A stretch of 64,000 nt of DNA from Streptosporangium roseum DSM 43021 (GTDB lineage: Bacteria; Actinomycetota; Actinomycetes; Streptosporangiales; Streptosporangiaceae), in contig NC_013595.1 of the NCBI RefSeq assembly GCF_000024865.1, positions 4,526,001 through 4,590,000 on the forward strand, read 5' to 3'. Numbering within the stretch: position 1 is the first letter of the stretch; every line of letters begins with the position of its first letter. Both the position numbers and the translations under genes were made by a program. The notes beneath the pieces are model-generated. The model was not told where the DNA came from. It ran no database searches and worked only from the letters and a program-made list of their open reading frames with translations. Positions 16,945 through 24,115 of the stretch are shown here, piece after piece.

Positions 16945-17985
16945 TTGACCCAGCAGGTATCCGGCGAGGCGCTCCCAGAACGCCCGAGGGCCACCGTTAT
17001 GGAAGACGTCGCGGAGCGGGCGGGCGTCTCGGCGATGACCGTCTCCCGCGTGCTCAACACTCCCGAGAAGGTGCGCCCGGACACCCGGGCCCGCGTTCTC
17101 GACGCGGTGCGCGAGCTGAGCTACCGGCCCAACTCCGCCGCCCGCTCGCTGGTGACCGGCCGTTCCGGGGTGCTCGGCGTGGTCAGCTTCGACACCACCC
17201 TGTACGGCCCCGCCTCGACGCTCCACGGCATCGAACAGGCCGCCCGGTCGGAGGACTACCTGGTCACGATAGTGAGCGTGAGCGCGCTGAGCCGGCGGTC
17301 CATCGGCGAGGCCGTGGACCGGCTCCGCTTCCAGTCCGTCGACGGCGTCGTCATCGTGGCCCCCCACGAGTCGGCCGCCGACGGTCTGCGCCACCTGCCT
17401 CCCGACCTTCCCGCGGTGGTGGTCGGCGCGAGAGACGACCTCCCCGTCCCCGTCGCCGCGGTGGATCAGGTCACCGGCGCCGTGCGAGCCACCAAACACC
17501 TGCTCAGCCTGGGGCACAGGACCGTGTGGCACGTGTCGGGGCCGCAGGACTGGATCGACGCCAGCGGGCGCATCGCGGGCTGGCGCTCGGTGCTGGAGGC
17601 GGAGGGGCGTGAGATCCCCGAGCCGCTGCTCGGCGACTGGAGCGCCCGTTCGGGCTTCGAGCACGGCAAGCGCCTGGCCCGTGACCCCGAGGTCACCGCG
17701 GTCTTCGTGGCCAACGACCACATGGCCACCGGGGTGTTGCGGGCGCTCCGCGAGGCGGGACGCCAGGTGCCCCAGGACGTCAGCGTCGTCGGCTTCGACG
17801 ACGTCCCCGAGGCCGCCTACCTCTGGCCGCCGCTGAGCACGGTCAGGCAGAACTTCACGGAGGTCGGCCGCCTGTCCTTCCAGCTGCTTCTCGACCGGAT
17901 CGACGGCAGGGCCGGCGCGCCGCACCGGATGATCGAGCCCGAGCTCGTCGTGCGGGAGAGCACGGCCGCCCGCCTGCCCGGCTGA
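16945..17985 (+). CDS. LacI family transcriptional regulator
   Basis: A 346-residue LacI-type regulator. The helix-turn-helix reads VMEDVAERAGVSAMTVSRVLN, with the hinge helix NSAARSLVTGRSGVLG. A periplasmic-binding-like ligand domain follows with typical VDGVVIVAP, FVANDHMATGVLRAL and VSVVGFDDVPEA motifs. The start is uncertain: the ATG inside the helix-turn-helix would truncate it, so a TTG at 16945, with GAGG eight bases upstream, is given. No sugar transporter or glycosidase gene is adjacent. A GH35 galactosidase remnant lies 20 kb away but is not evidently linked. Confidence 0.85.
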   Translation: MTQQVSGEALPERPRATVMEDVAERAGVSAMTVSRVLNTPEKVRPDTRARVLDAVRELSYRPNSAARSLVTGRSGVLGVVSFDTTLYGPASTLHGIEQAARSEDYLVTIVSVSALSRRSIGEAVDRLRFQSVDGVVIVAPHESAADGLRHLPPDLPAVVVGARDDLPVPVAAVDQVTGAVRATKHLLSLGHRTVWHVSGPQDWIDASGRIAGWRSVLEAEGREIPEPLLGDWSARSGFEHGKRLARDPEVTAVFVANDHMATGVLRALREAGRQVPQDVSVVGFDDVPEAAYLWPPLSTVRQNFTEVGRLSFQLLLDRIDGRAGAPHRMIEPELVVRESTAARLPG

Positions 17986-18208
17986 CCATGCCGGCCCGCA
18001 GGTCGCCCGCCTGCCCGGCTGGCCCGCAGGCTGCCCGTCAGATGCGGCCGGCCGCCGCTGATGCCGGACGGTTCCGCCGGCCGTGCCCCCGCTCCTCCCC
18101 GCGAGCCTCCACGGGCGGTGCGAGGGCGCCGCGCGCCGCTTCAGGGCATGGGACTCCCTTGAGATCCGCGGGCCTTTCACCAGGGGAGGCCGGTGTTACG
18201 GTGCGATC

Positions 18209-18781
18209 GTGAGCAGCACCGCACCGCCCGGGCCCGGGGCTCGGGGCCGCACGCGCCGCGCCATCCTGAGCGCGGCCGCCTCAGTGCTCGCCCGTGACCG
18301 CACCGCGACGTTCGCGGACATCGCCGAGGCCGCGGGTGTCGGCCGTACGACCCTGGACGGCTGTTTTCCCGACCGCGAAGAGCTCGTCAGAGCGGTCGTC
18401 GAAGACTCCCTGGAGGAGGTCGGCCGGTCGCTGAACGGGGCGGCGCCCGACCAGGGCCCACCGCTGGAGGCGCTGCGCAGGCTCGTCGCGGCAATGGTGG
18501 ACGTCGGCGACCGGCTGCGGTTCCTGTACGGCGATCCGCACCTCTCGCGGGGATTCCACGCGGCCGGCCGGCCGGTGATCGACCTCGTCGAGCGGGGGCA
18601 GGCCGAGGGGGTGTTCGACCCGGAGGTGGGCGCCGCCTGGATCGAGCACGTGCTGTGGGCGCTGGTGTACACCGGGTGCGAGGAGGTCGCCAGGGGGAGG
18701 CGTCCGCGCCACGACGTCACCTCTGCCGTGATCCGCACGCTGGAGAACGGCATCCATCTCCAGGGAGCGCCCGCTCTCTAG
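18209..18781 (+). CDS. TetR family regulator
   Basis: A 190-residue TetR protein beginning at a GTG (VSSTAPPGPGARGRTRRAIL). The helix-turn-helix is FADIAEAAGVGRTTLDGCFPDREEL; the usual aromatic of the recognition helix region (TLYRHF/YxYF) is replaced by LDGCF, a mild oddity. The C-terminal domain resembles regulators of unknown efflux genes. It stands alone, about 220 bases after the LacI gene. Its target is unknown. Confidence 0.75.
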   Translation: MSSTAPPGPGARGRTRRAILSAAASVLARDRTATFADIAEAAGVGRTTLDGCFPDREELVRAVVEDSLEEVGRSLNGAAPDQGPPLEALRRLVAAMVDVGDRLRFLYGDPHLSRGFHAAGRPVIDLVERGQAEGVFDPEVGAAWIEHVLWALVYTGCEEVARGRRPRHDVTSAVIRTLENGIHLQGAPAL

Positions 18782-18922
18782 GAGAGACGGCCCCGGAGAG
18801 ACGGCCGGATCCGGCCGTCGCCGGGGTAGGGCGGGGGACGTGGCCGTGGCCGCCGTCCGGCCCGGGCGCGACCTCCTGAGGCGGGGCGCCCACCGGGCCG
18901 GGCACACCCCGCAACGCGCGGC

Positions 18923-19085
18923 GTCACGCCAGGACGGGGGTGGCGGAAAGGGGCCGGGGCGCGCCGGGGTCACGTCAGGACGGGGGTGGCGGAAAGGGGC
19001 CGGGGCGCGCCGGGGTCACGTCAGGACGGGGGTGGCGGAAAGGGGTCGAGGCGCGCCGGGGTCACGTCAGGACGGAAAGGGGGCG
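18923..19085. repeat. 46-bp tandem repeat, about 3.5 copies
   Basis: Units beginning GTCACG(C/T)CAGGACGGGGG start at 18923, 18969, 19015 and 19061, the last being cut short after about 25 bases. Copies differ at only a few positions. The array fills most of the gap between the two TetR genes. It is too GC-rich and regular to be coding, and lacks the spacers of a CRISPR array. Confidence 0.9.
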
Positions 19086-19102
19086 GGGAGGGGCTTGGGC
19101 AT

Positions 19103-19138
19103 TGATGACCAGAATGCTAATTTAGTCATTAGTCATCA
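19103..19138. promoter_or_regulatory. Operator-like repeats upstream of a TetR gene
   Basis: TGATGAC (19103-19109) and GTCATCA (19132-19138) form an inverted repeat. Between them lie two overlapping copies of TTAGTCAT (19122-19129 and 19129-19136). The segment is AT-rich in a GC-rich region and sits just before the TetR start at 19166, so autoregulation is likely. Confidence 0.5.
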
Positions 19139-19165
19139 GTCACGCGACGATGGAGGAGATATTCC

Positions 19166-19879
19166 ATGGCCGAACCCCGGCACGCGGGCCAGGACGCACG
19201 CGCCGACCGGATCCTCGACGCGGCCAAGGACCTGCTGCTGCGCTGGGGATACCGGCGGGTGACGATTGACGAGATCGCCAAACACGCCGGCGTCGGCAAG
19301 GGCACGGTGTACCTGCACTGGCGCACGCGCGAGCAGCTGTTCCTCGCGGTCGGTGCGCGGGAGGCGGTCGCGATGATCGAGGCGGTGGTGGCCGCGATGC
19401 GGGCCGATCCCGCCCAGATCGCGCTGCACAGGTACATGCGCCGGTTCTTCGTGGAGGCGATGCGGAGGCCCGTGCTGCGGGCCATCTTCACCAGGGACGA
19501 CGAGACGCTGGGCAAGTTCCTGTCCAGCCCGTCCAGGAAGCCGCTGGAGAGCGCCAAGCTCGTCGCCTCCCGCGAATACCTGGGCGTGCTCATCGAGCAC
19601 CACCTACTGCGCGAGGGCCTGCGCCCCGAGGAGCTGGACTACTCGCTGCCGACCATCGTGTTCGGCTTCTTCGCCATCGAGCCGCTGCTGCCCCCGGGCA
19701 TCGAGCTCGGGCTGGAGGACAAGGCCGATCATCTGGCCGACACCCTGCGCCGGACGTTCGAGCCCGCGGCGCCGCTCTCCATGGCGGATCTCGCCGCGGC
19801 CGCGGCGAAGGTGATCGAGATCTTCGAGCGGCTCGCCCTCGACTACCGGGACGCGGCCCGCGGGATCACCGGTGAATGA
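19166..19879 (+). CDS. TetR family regulator
   Basis: A 237-residue TetR protein with helix-turn-helix IDEIAKHAGVGKGTVYLHWRTREQL at about residues 35-60 and a long C-terminal domain. GGAGGAGA lies seven bases before the ATG. It precedes the VOC protein gene by 79 bases in the same direction. No transporter is close, so the regulated gene may be the VOC gene or itself. Confidence 0.85.
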   Translation: MAEPRHAGQDARADRILDAAKDLLLRWGYRRVTIDEIAKHAGVGKGTVYLHWRTREQLFLAVGAREAVAMIEAVVAAMRADPAQIALHRYMRRFFVEAMRRPVLRAIFTRDDETLGKFLSSPSRKPLESAKLVASREYLGVLIEHHLLREGLRPEELDYSLPTIVFGFFAIEPLLPPGIELGLEDKADHLADTLRRTFEPAAPLSMADLAAAAAKVIEIFERLALDYRDAARGITGE

Positions 19880-19958
19880 CCTCGCGAGCCGTCGTGTCGC
19901 CGGACCCCGGCCACACGACGGCTCACGTCTCGACACAGGAACGGGAGGTGACCCCGGT

Positions 19959-20975
19959 ATGGGTCACGATGTCAGCGGCCTGCATCACGTGGGCCACGTC
20001 GTCGCGGACATGGGACAGGCGCTTGAGCTGTACCGCCGGCTGGGCTTCACGCTGCCGCCGCCGTCGTGTCCCGCGCTGCCGGCGGTCGCCGGCGCGTCCC
20101 CCGAGCCGTTCGGCGCGGCCAACACCCACGTGTATTTCCCGCGTAACTTCATCGAGCTGGTGACCGTCGTCGGCGACGGCGCGACCGGACGCGTTCCGGC
20201 CGACGCCCGTCTGATCCCGCTCCGCGTTCCCGACGACAGGCTGCCGGGGCTCGTGGCGGCGGTCCGCGGCACCGCCGCGAATCTGGCCGCCTGCCTGCGG
20301 CGCTTCGAGGGCGTGCACATCCTGATGTTCGACTCGCCCGACATCGCCGCCGCCGCCGTACGGCTGAGCGCGAACGGTGTCGGGCACGGCGGCGTGCACA
20401 CCGTGCAGCGCCCGGTGGAGACCGCGGGCGGCACGCGGATGGAGCCCGTCCGCTATCTGGAGATCGACGGCCCCGAGCCGGGCGTGGCGCGGGGCCGCGT
20501 GCCGGAGGGCAGGGTCGGGCTCGCCGGCGACCCTGCCCCCGAGGTGGCCGACGCGCAGCGGCAGATGGGCCACCCCAACGGCGCGGTCGGCCTTCTTGAG
20601 TGCGTCATGTGCGTCGAGGACACGGAACTGCCCGAGGTCGAGCGACGCTACGAGAGGTATCTGGGCCTGCCCGCGCGGCGGGACGGGCTCGTGCGGGTGT
20701 TCGACCTCGAAGGCGCGAAGGTCGTCCTGGTCGCAGGGTCGGCCCTCGCCGGCCTGCTGCCGGGCGAGCGCGCTCCGGCCCTGCCCGCGTTCGTCGCGTA
20801 CACGGTGGCGGTGCGCGACCTCGCCGCGACCGGGCGCCTCCTGCGCGAAAGCGGGGTCCCGCTCGAAAGGACGGCCGCGGGGGAGATCTTCGTGCCGGCC
20901 GGGGCGGCGCTCGGCGTCGCGATCGTGTTCCGCCAGGAGAGCCGGGCCCCTTCCCGCCATGGCGCCCCGCTTTGA
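19959..20975 (+). CDS. VOC/glyoxalase-like protein, two-domain
   Basis: A 338-residue vicinal-oxygen-chelate protein. It begins MGHDVSGLHHVGHVVADMGQALELYRRLGF, a glyoxalase-like first module with a metal-ligand histidine. A second module follows after about residue 200 (VGLLECVMCVEDTELPEVERRYERYLGLP). The family includes dioxygenases, resistance proteins and isomerases, and the reaction here is unknown. The ATG follows GGGAGGTG by eight bases. The TetR gene upstream may be its regulator. Confidence 0.7.
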   Translation: MGHDVSGLHHVGHVVADMGQALELYRRLGFTLPPPSCPALPAVAGASPEPFGAANTHVYFPRNFIELVTVVGDGATGRVPADARLIPLRVPDDRLPGLVAAVRGTAANLAACLRRFEGVHILMFDSPDIAAAAVRLSANGVGHGGVHTVQRPVETAGGTRMEPVRYLEIDGPEPGVARGRVPEGRVGLAGDPAPEVADAQRQMGHPNGAVGLLECVMCVEDTELPEVERRYERYLGLPARRDGLVRVFDLEGAKVVLVAGSALAGLLPGERAPALPAFVAYTVAVRDLAATGRLLRESGVPLERTAAGEIFVPAGAALGVAIVFRQESRAPSRHGAPL

Positions 20976-21104
20976 TCGGTCTGTTGCGGCATCCGGCCCC
21001 GGCCCGCTCCGCCGCGCGGACCGGAGACGGCCGTCGCCCGGCACTTCCGGTGGTCGCGCACCGTCGCGCACCCTCATGCGCCGCCGGTAGCACTCCCTAC
21101 CTAC

Positions 21105-21152
21105 TTGCAGAGGACCATCTGCCGAGCACTCTATGCAGAGGGTCCTCTGCAT
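21105..21152. promoter_or_regulatory. Palindromic operators upstream of the ArsR-MFS operon
   Basis: ATGCAGAGG-GT-CCTCTGCAT at 21133-21152 is a perfect palindrome with 9-base arms. A related half-matched element, TTGCAGAGGACCATCTGC, lies at 21105-21122. Together they fill the promoter region of the regulator gene at 21169. They are the probable sites of the ArsR-like protein. Confidence 0.65.
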
Positions 21153-21168
21153 CTGTACCCTGGCGGGC

Positions 21169-21774
21169 ATGATCGACGCCCCCGAGCCCCCGGCCGGATC
21201 CGACAGGCCCGTCCGTGTCATCGACGCCCGCAGCCTGCGCGGGCTGGCGCACCCGCTGCGCATGCGGCTGCTGGACCTGCTGAAGCTCGACGGTCCGGCG
21301 ACCTCCGCGGGGCTTTCCGAGCGCCTGGGGGAGAAGACCGGCACCGTCAGCTGGCACCTGCGCCTCCTCGCCGAGCACGGCTTCATCGAGGAGGAGACCG
21401 GCCGCGGCACCAGGCGTGAGCGCTGGTGGCGGGTGGTCGCGAGCAGGACGGTCCTCAACACCGCCGACTTCCGCGAGGATCCCGGCAGCCGAGGCGCGCT
21501 CTCGCTCTACCTGGACGAGCTGGTGCGGCGGAACTTCAGGCGGGTCGCCGACTCCGTCGGCGAGGAATGGGACGACCGCTGGCGCGGCGCGCGGTCCGTC
21601 TCCGAATGGACCGAGATGCGGATGACGCCCGCCCAGCTCCATGCGCTGAACGAGGAGCTGACGGCCGTCGTCGAGCGCCACGCCCCGGATCCGGACGCCG
21701 AGCCCGACCCGGAGGCGCTCCCCGTCGTCGTGCAGATCCAGTCGTTTCCCCGGAAGGGGCGTGGCGGCGAGTGA
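21169..21774 (+). CDS. ArsR-like winged-helix regulator (HTH_20)
   Basis: A 201-residue regulator with a winged helix at about residues 15-85 (LAHPLRMRLLDLLKLDGPATSAGLSERLGEKTGTVSWHLRLLAEHGFIEE). No metal-binding cysteines are evident, so it probably senses a small molecule. The C-terminus is helical. Its stop overlaps the start of the MFS gene by four bases (GTGA), showing a translationally coupled regulator-exporter operon. The start is placed at the ATG after the operators; an ATG inside the palindrome is less likely. Confidence 0.85.
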   Translation: MIDAPEPPAGSDRPVRVIDARSLRGLAHPLRMRLLDLLKLDGPATSAGLSERLGEKTGTVSWHLRLLAEHGFIEEETGRGTRRERWWRVVASRTVLNTADFREDPGSRGALSLYLDELVRRNFRRVADSVGEEWDDRWRGARSVSEWTEMRMTPAQLHALNEELTAVVERHAPDPDAEPDPEALPVVVQIQSFPRKGRGGE

Positions 21775-23090
21775 GCGGGACCGCGCGCGGTGGCCTGCTG
21801 CGCCGTCACCGCGACTTCCGGCTGCTGTGGTGCGGTGAGGTCGCGGGCAAGTTCGGCGCCGCCGTCACCGGTGTGGCGATGCCGCTGATCGCCGTCTCCA
21901 CCCTGCACGCCGGCACCTTCGAGGTCAGCCTCATTTCCGCCGCCACCTGGCTGCCCTGGCTCCTCATCGCCCTGCCGGCCGGTGTCTGGGTGGACCGGCT
22001 GCGCCGCAGGCCGATCATGCTGGGCGCCGCGGCCGTCTCCCTCCTGCTGTTCGCCGGCGTCCCGGTCGCCGCCTGGTGCGGTCTCCTGAGCATCGGCCTG
22101 CTGCTGGCCGTCGCCCTGCTGGCGGGCACGGCGGCGGTGTTCTTCCAGACCGCCTACAGCGCCTATCTCCCCTCCATCCTGGAGCCCGCCGATCAGCCCG
22201 AAGGCAACGCCAAGCTGCACGGAAGCGCCTCCGCCGCGCAGATCGCCGGGATCGGCTCCGGCGGTCTGATCGCGCAGCTGGCCGGGGCGGTGAACGGGAT
22301 GTTCGCCAACGCCGCGACGTTCCTGGTGTCCCTGCTGTGCCTGGCGGGCATCCGGCATCGCGAGCCGCGTCCCGCCCAGGCCGAACGCCCGCCCGGGGCG
22401 CTGGTCAAGGAGGTCGGCGAAGGTCTGCGGCTGGTCGCCGGCGACCCGTGGTTCCGCACGTTGACGCTCTTCGGGGCCACCTCCAACATCGCCCTGGTCG
22501 GTTACCAGTCGATCCTGGTGGTCTTCCTGGTCCGCGATGTCGGCCTGGCCCCCGGGGCCGTCGGCGGGCTGATCGCGGCGGCGAGCACCGGAGGGGTCGC
22601 CGGGGCCTTCGCCGCCCGCCGGGTCGCCGCGAGGATCGGCACCGCCCGCGCGACGCTGCTGTTCGAGCTGGGGCTCGCCCTCTTCGCCGTGCTCATCCCG
22701 CTCACCTTCGGCGGCGCGGGGCTGCTGCTGTACGTCGCGGGCGGTTTCTGCGTCTCCGCCGGCGTGGTGGCCGGCAACGTCATCAAGGCGAGCTTCCAGC
22801 AGAGCTACTGCCCGCCCGGGCTGCTCGGCCGGCTCACCGCGAGCACCGCGTTCCTCAACTACGGCACCATCCCGCTCGGCGCGCTGCTCGGCGGCGCGCT
22901 CGGCGCCGCACTGGGGGTCCGCCCGGCGATGTGGATCATGACGGCGGGCGTCCCGCTGGCCGCGCTGTTCCTGTGGTTCTCCCCGATCCGGCGATGCCGT
23001 GACCTGCCGTCGTCGCCGTCCCCGGGCATGCCGCGAGCCGGCGACGACGGAGCGGTCGCCGGGTCGGTGACGTCTGCCCTTCTCCCGTGA
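21771..23090 (+). CDS. MFS transporter, MFS_3/EntS-like
   Basis: A 439-residue major facilitator protein with about 12 membrane helices. It begins at a GTG overlapping the regulator stop and runs LLRRHRDFRLLWCGEVAGKFG, the standard opening of MFS_3 exporters. Loop 2-3 carries the signature VDRLRRRPIML. This group exports siderophores, macrolides and other drugs by proton antiport. The last 35 residues are a hydrophilic tail. The coupled ArsR-like regulator suggests substrate-induced efflux. Confidence 0.88.
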   Translation: MSGTARGGLLRRHRDFRLLWCGEVAGKFGAAVTGVAMPLIAVSTLHAGTFEVSLISAATWLPWLLIALPAGVWVDRLRRRPIMLGAAAVSLLLFAGVPVAAWCGLLSIGLLLAVALLAGTAAVFFQTAYSAYLPSILEPADQPEGNAKLHGSASAAQIAGIGSGGLIAQLAGAVNGMFANAATFLVSLLCLAGIRHREPRPAQAERPPGALVKEVGEGLRLVAGDPWFRTLTLFGATSNIALVGYQSILVVFLVRDVGLAPGAVGGLIAAASTGGVAGAFAARRVAARIGTARATLLFELGLALFAVLIPLTFGGAGLLLYVAGGFCVSAGVVAGNVIKASFQQSYCPPGLLGRLTASTAFLNYGTIPLGALLGGALGAALGVRPAMWIMTAGVPLAALFLWFSPIRRCRDLPSSPSPGMPRAGDDGAVAGSVTSALLP

Positions 23091-23102
23091 ACTTCAGGGT
23101 TG

Positions 23103-23114
23103 ACTTATATAAGT
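23103..23114. promoter_or_regulatory. ACTTATATAAGT palindrome upstream of a VOC gene
   Basis: A perfect 12-base palindrome in an otherwise GC-rich gap, 69 bases before the VOC start. Similar AT-rich palindromes are bound by ArsR- and MarR-type regulators, but no regulator gene is adjacent in the right place. A trans-acting repressor is inferred. Confidence 0.45.
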
Positions 23115-23182
23115 AGCCACTGAAAAACTGTCGCTCATATGTTCGGCAGCCCGCGAACGGGGCGGGAGGAGCAGGAGGAAAC

Positions 23183-23572
23183 GTGATCAAAATCGCAGTG
23201 GCCAGTGTCTTCGTCGAAGATCAGAGCAAGGCGCTCGCCTTCTACACCGAGGTCCTGGGTTTCGAGAAGAGGCAGGACATCCCGCTCGGGGACGCCCGGT
23301 GGCTGACGGTGGCCTCGCCCGCCGGGCCGGACGGCGTGGAGCTGCTCCTCGAACCCAACGGCAACCCGATCGCCAAGACCTACCAGCAGGGGCTCTTCGA
23401 GGCCGGGATACCCGCCACGACGTTCGCCGTCGACGACATCCATGCCGAGTACGCCCGGATGGCAGGCCTGGGCGTGGTGTTCACCGCCGAGCCGGTGGAG
23501 GCCGGGCAGGTGACCAGCGTCGTGTTCGACGACACCTGCGGCAACCTCATCGGCCTGCACCAGGTGGGCTGA
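23183..23572 (+). CDS. VOC family protein
   Basis: A 129-residue single VOC protein: KIAVASVFVEDQSKALAFYTEVLGF, then VELLLEPNGNP and the closing VVFDDTCGNLIGLHQ. It should form a dimer with metal or ligand sites at the interface. The function is not predictable. GAGGAGGAAAC precedes a GTG start. Expression may depend on the palindrome at 23103. Confidence 0.8.
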   Translation: MIKIAVASVFVEDQSKALAFYTEVLGFEKRQDIPLGDARWLTVASPAGPDGVELLLEPNGNPIAKTYQQGLFEAGIPATTFAVDDIHAEYARMAGLGVVFTAEPVEAGQVTSVVFDDTCGNLIGLHQVG

Positions 23573-23596
23573 TCGCCCCGGGGCCCGCTGGGGGGC

Positions 23597-23619
23597 GTTT
23601 ATCGCGGCCGGACCGGGTA
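23597..23619 (+). promoter_or_regulatory. SigB-like stress promoter
   Basis: GTTT, 14 bases, then GGGTA matches the general form of actinobacterial SigB-type promoters (GTTT-N14-16-GGGTA). It is placed 45 bases before the PRC-barrel gene, a family often induced by stress. The match is by eye only. Confidence 0.45.
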
Positions 23620-23664
23620 GCCGACCCGATGCCCGACCCCCTCACTAGCGAAAAGAGCCTCACG

Positions 23665-24021
23665 ATGACGAGCGAGAATCTGTGGACCTACCGCTCCGGT
23701 GTCTCCGAGACGGACCAGGGGCTGAGCGTGATCGGTTTTGACGTGGAGGCCACCGACGGGAAGATCGGCTCGGTGGACGAGGAGAGCAACGTGGTCGGCG
23801 ACAGCTACATCGTCGTCGACACCGGTTTCTGGATCTTCGGTAAGAAGGTCGTGCTGCCGGCCGGTACCGTCACCCGGATTGATCCCCAGGCGCGCAAGGT
23901 GCACGTCGCGCGTACCAAGGAGGAGATCAAGGAGGCTCCGGAGTTCGACGAGTCGACCTACCGCGAGCCCGGCTACCGTGAGGAGATCGGCGGCTACTAC
24001 GGCCGCTATCCCCTGAGCTGA
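23665..24021 (+). CDS. PRC-barrel domain protein
   Basis: A 118-residue protein with a PRC-barrel domain across about residues 15-90 (GFDVEATDGKIGSVDEESNVVGDSYIVVDTG, GKKVVLPAGTVTRID). An acidic, tyrosine-rich tail ends GGYYGRYPLS. PRC-barrels bind RNA or protein partners or act as adaptors in stress responses of actinobacteria, and no enzymatic role is expected. A SigB-like promoter lies upstream. It is convergent with the HelD gene. Confidence 0.85.
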   Translation: MTSENLWTYRSGVSETDQGLSVIGFDVEATDGKIGSVDEESNVVGDSYIVVDTGFWIFGKKVVLPAGTVTRIDPQARKVHVARTKEEIKEAPEFDESTYREPGYREEIGGYYGRYPLS

Positions 24022-24033
24022 GCGAGTCGGCGG

Positions 24034-24062
24034 AGGGGCCGTCCCGGTGAGGGGCGGCCCCT
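24034..24062. terminator. Possible bidirectional terminator
   Basis: AGGGGCCG (24034-24041) and CGGCCCCT (24055-24062) pair around a 13-base loop in the 94-base space between the convergent PRC-barrel and HelD genes. Confidence 0.45.
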
Positions 24063-24115
24063 TCCCTGTACCGGCGGCCGCTCCTTCGCCGCCGGTTCCC
24101 CTGTCGCCGGTCACG

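Noticed and set aside
18923..19085. CRISPR array
   Set aside because: Units abut without variable spacers and there are no cas genes.
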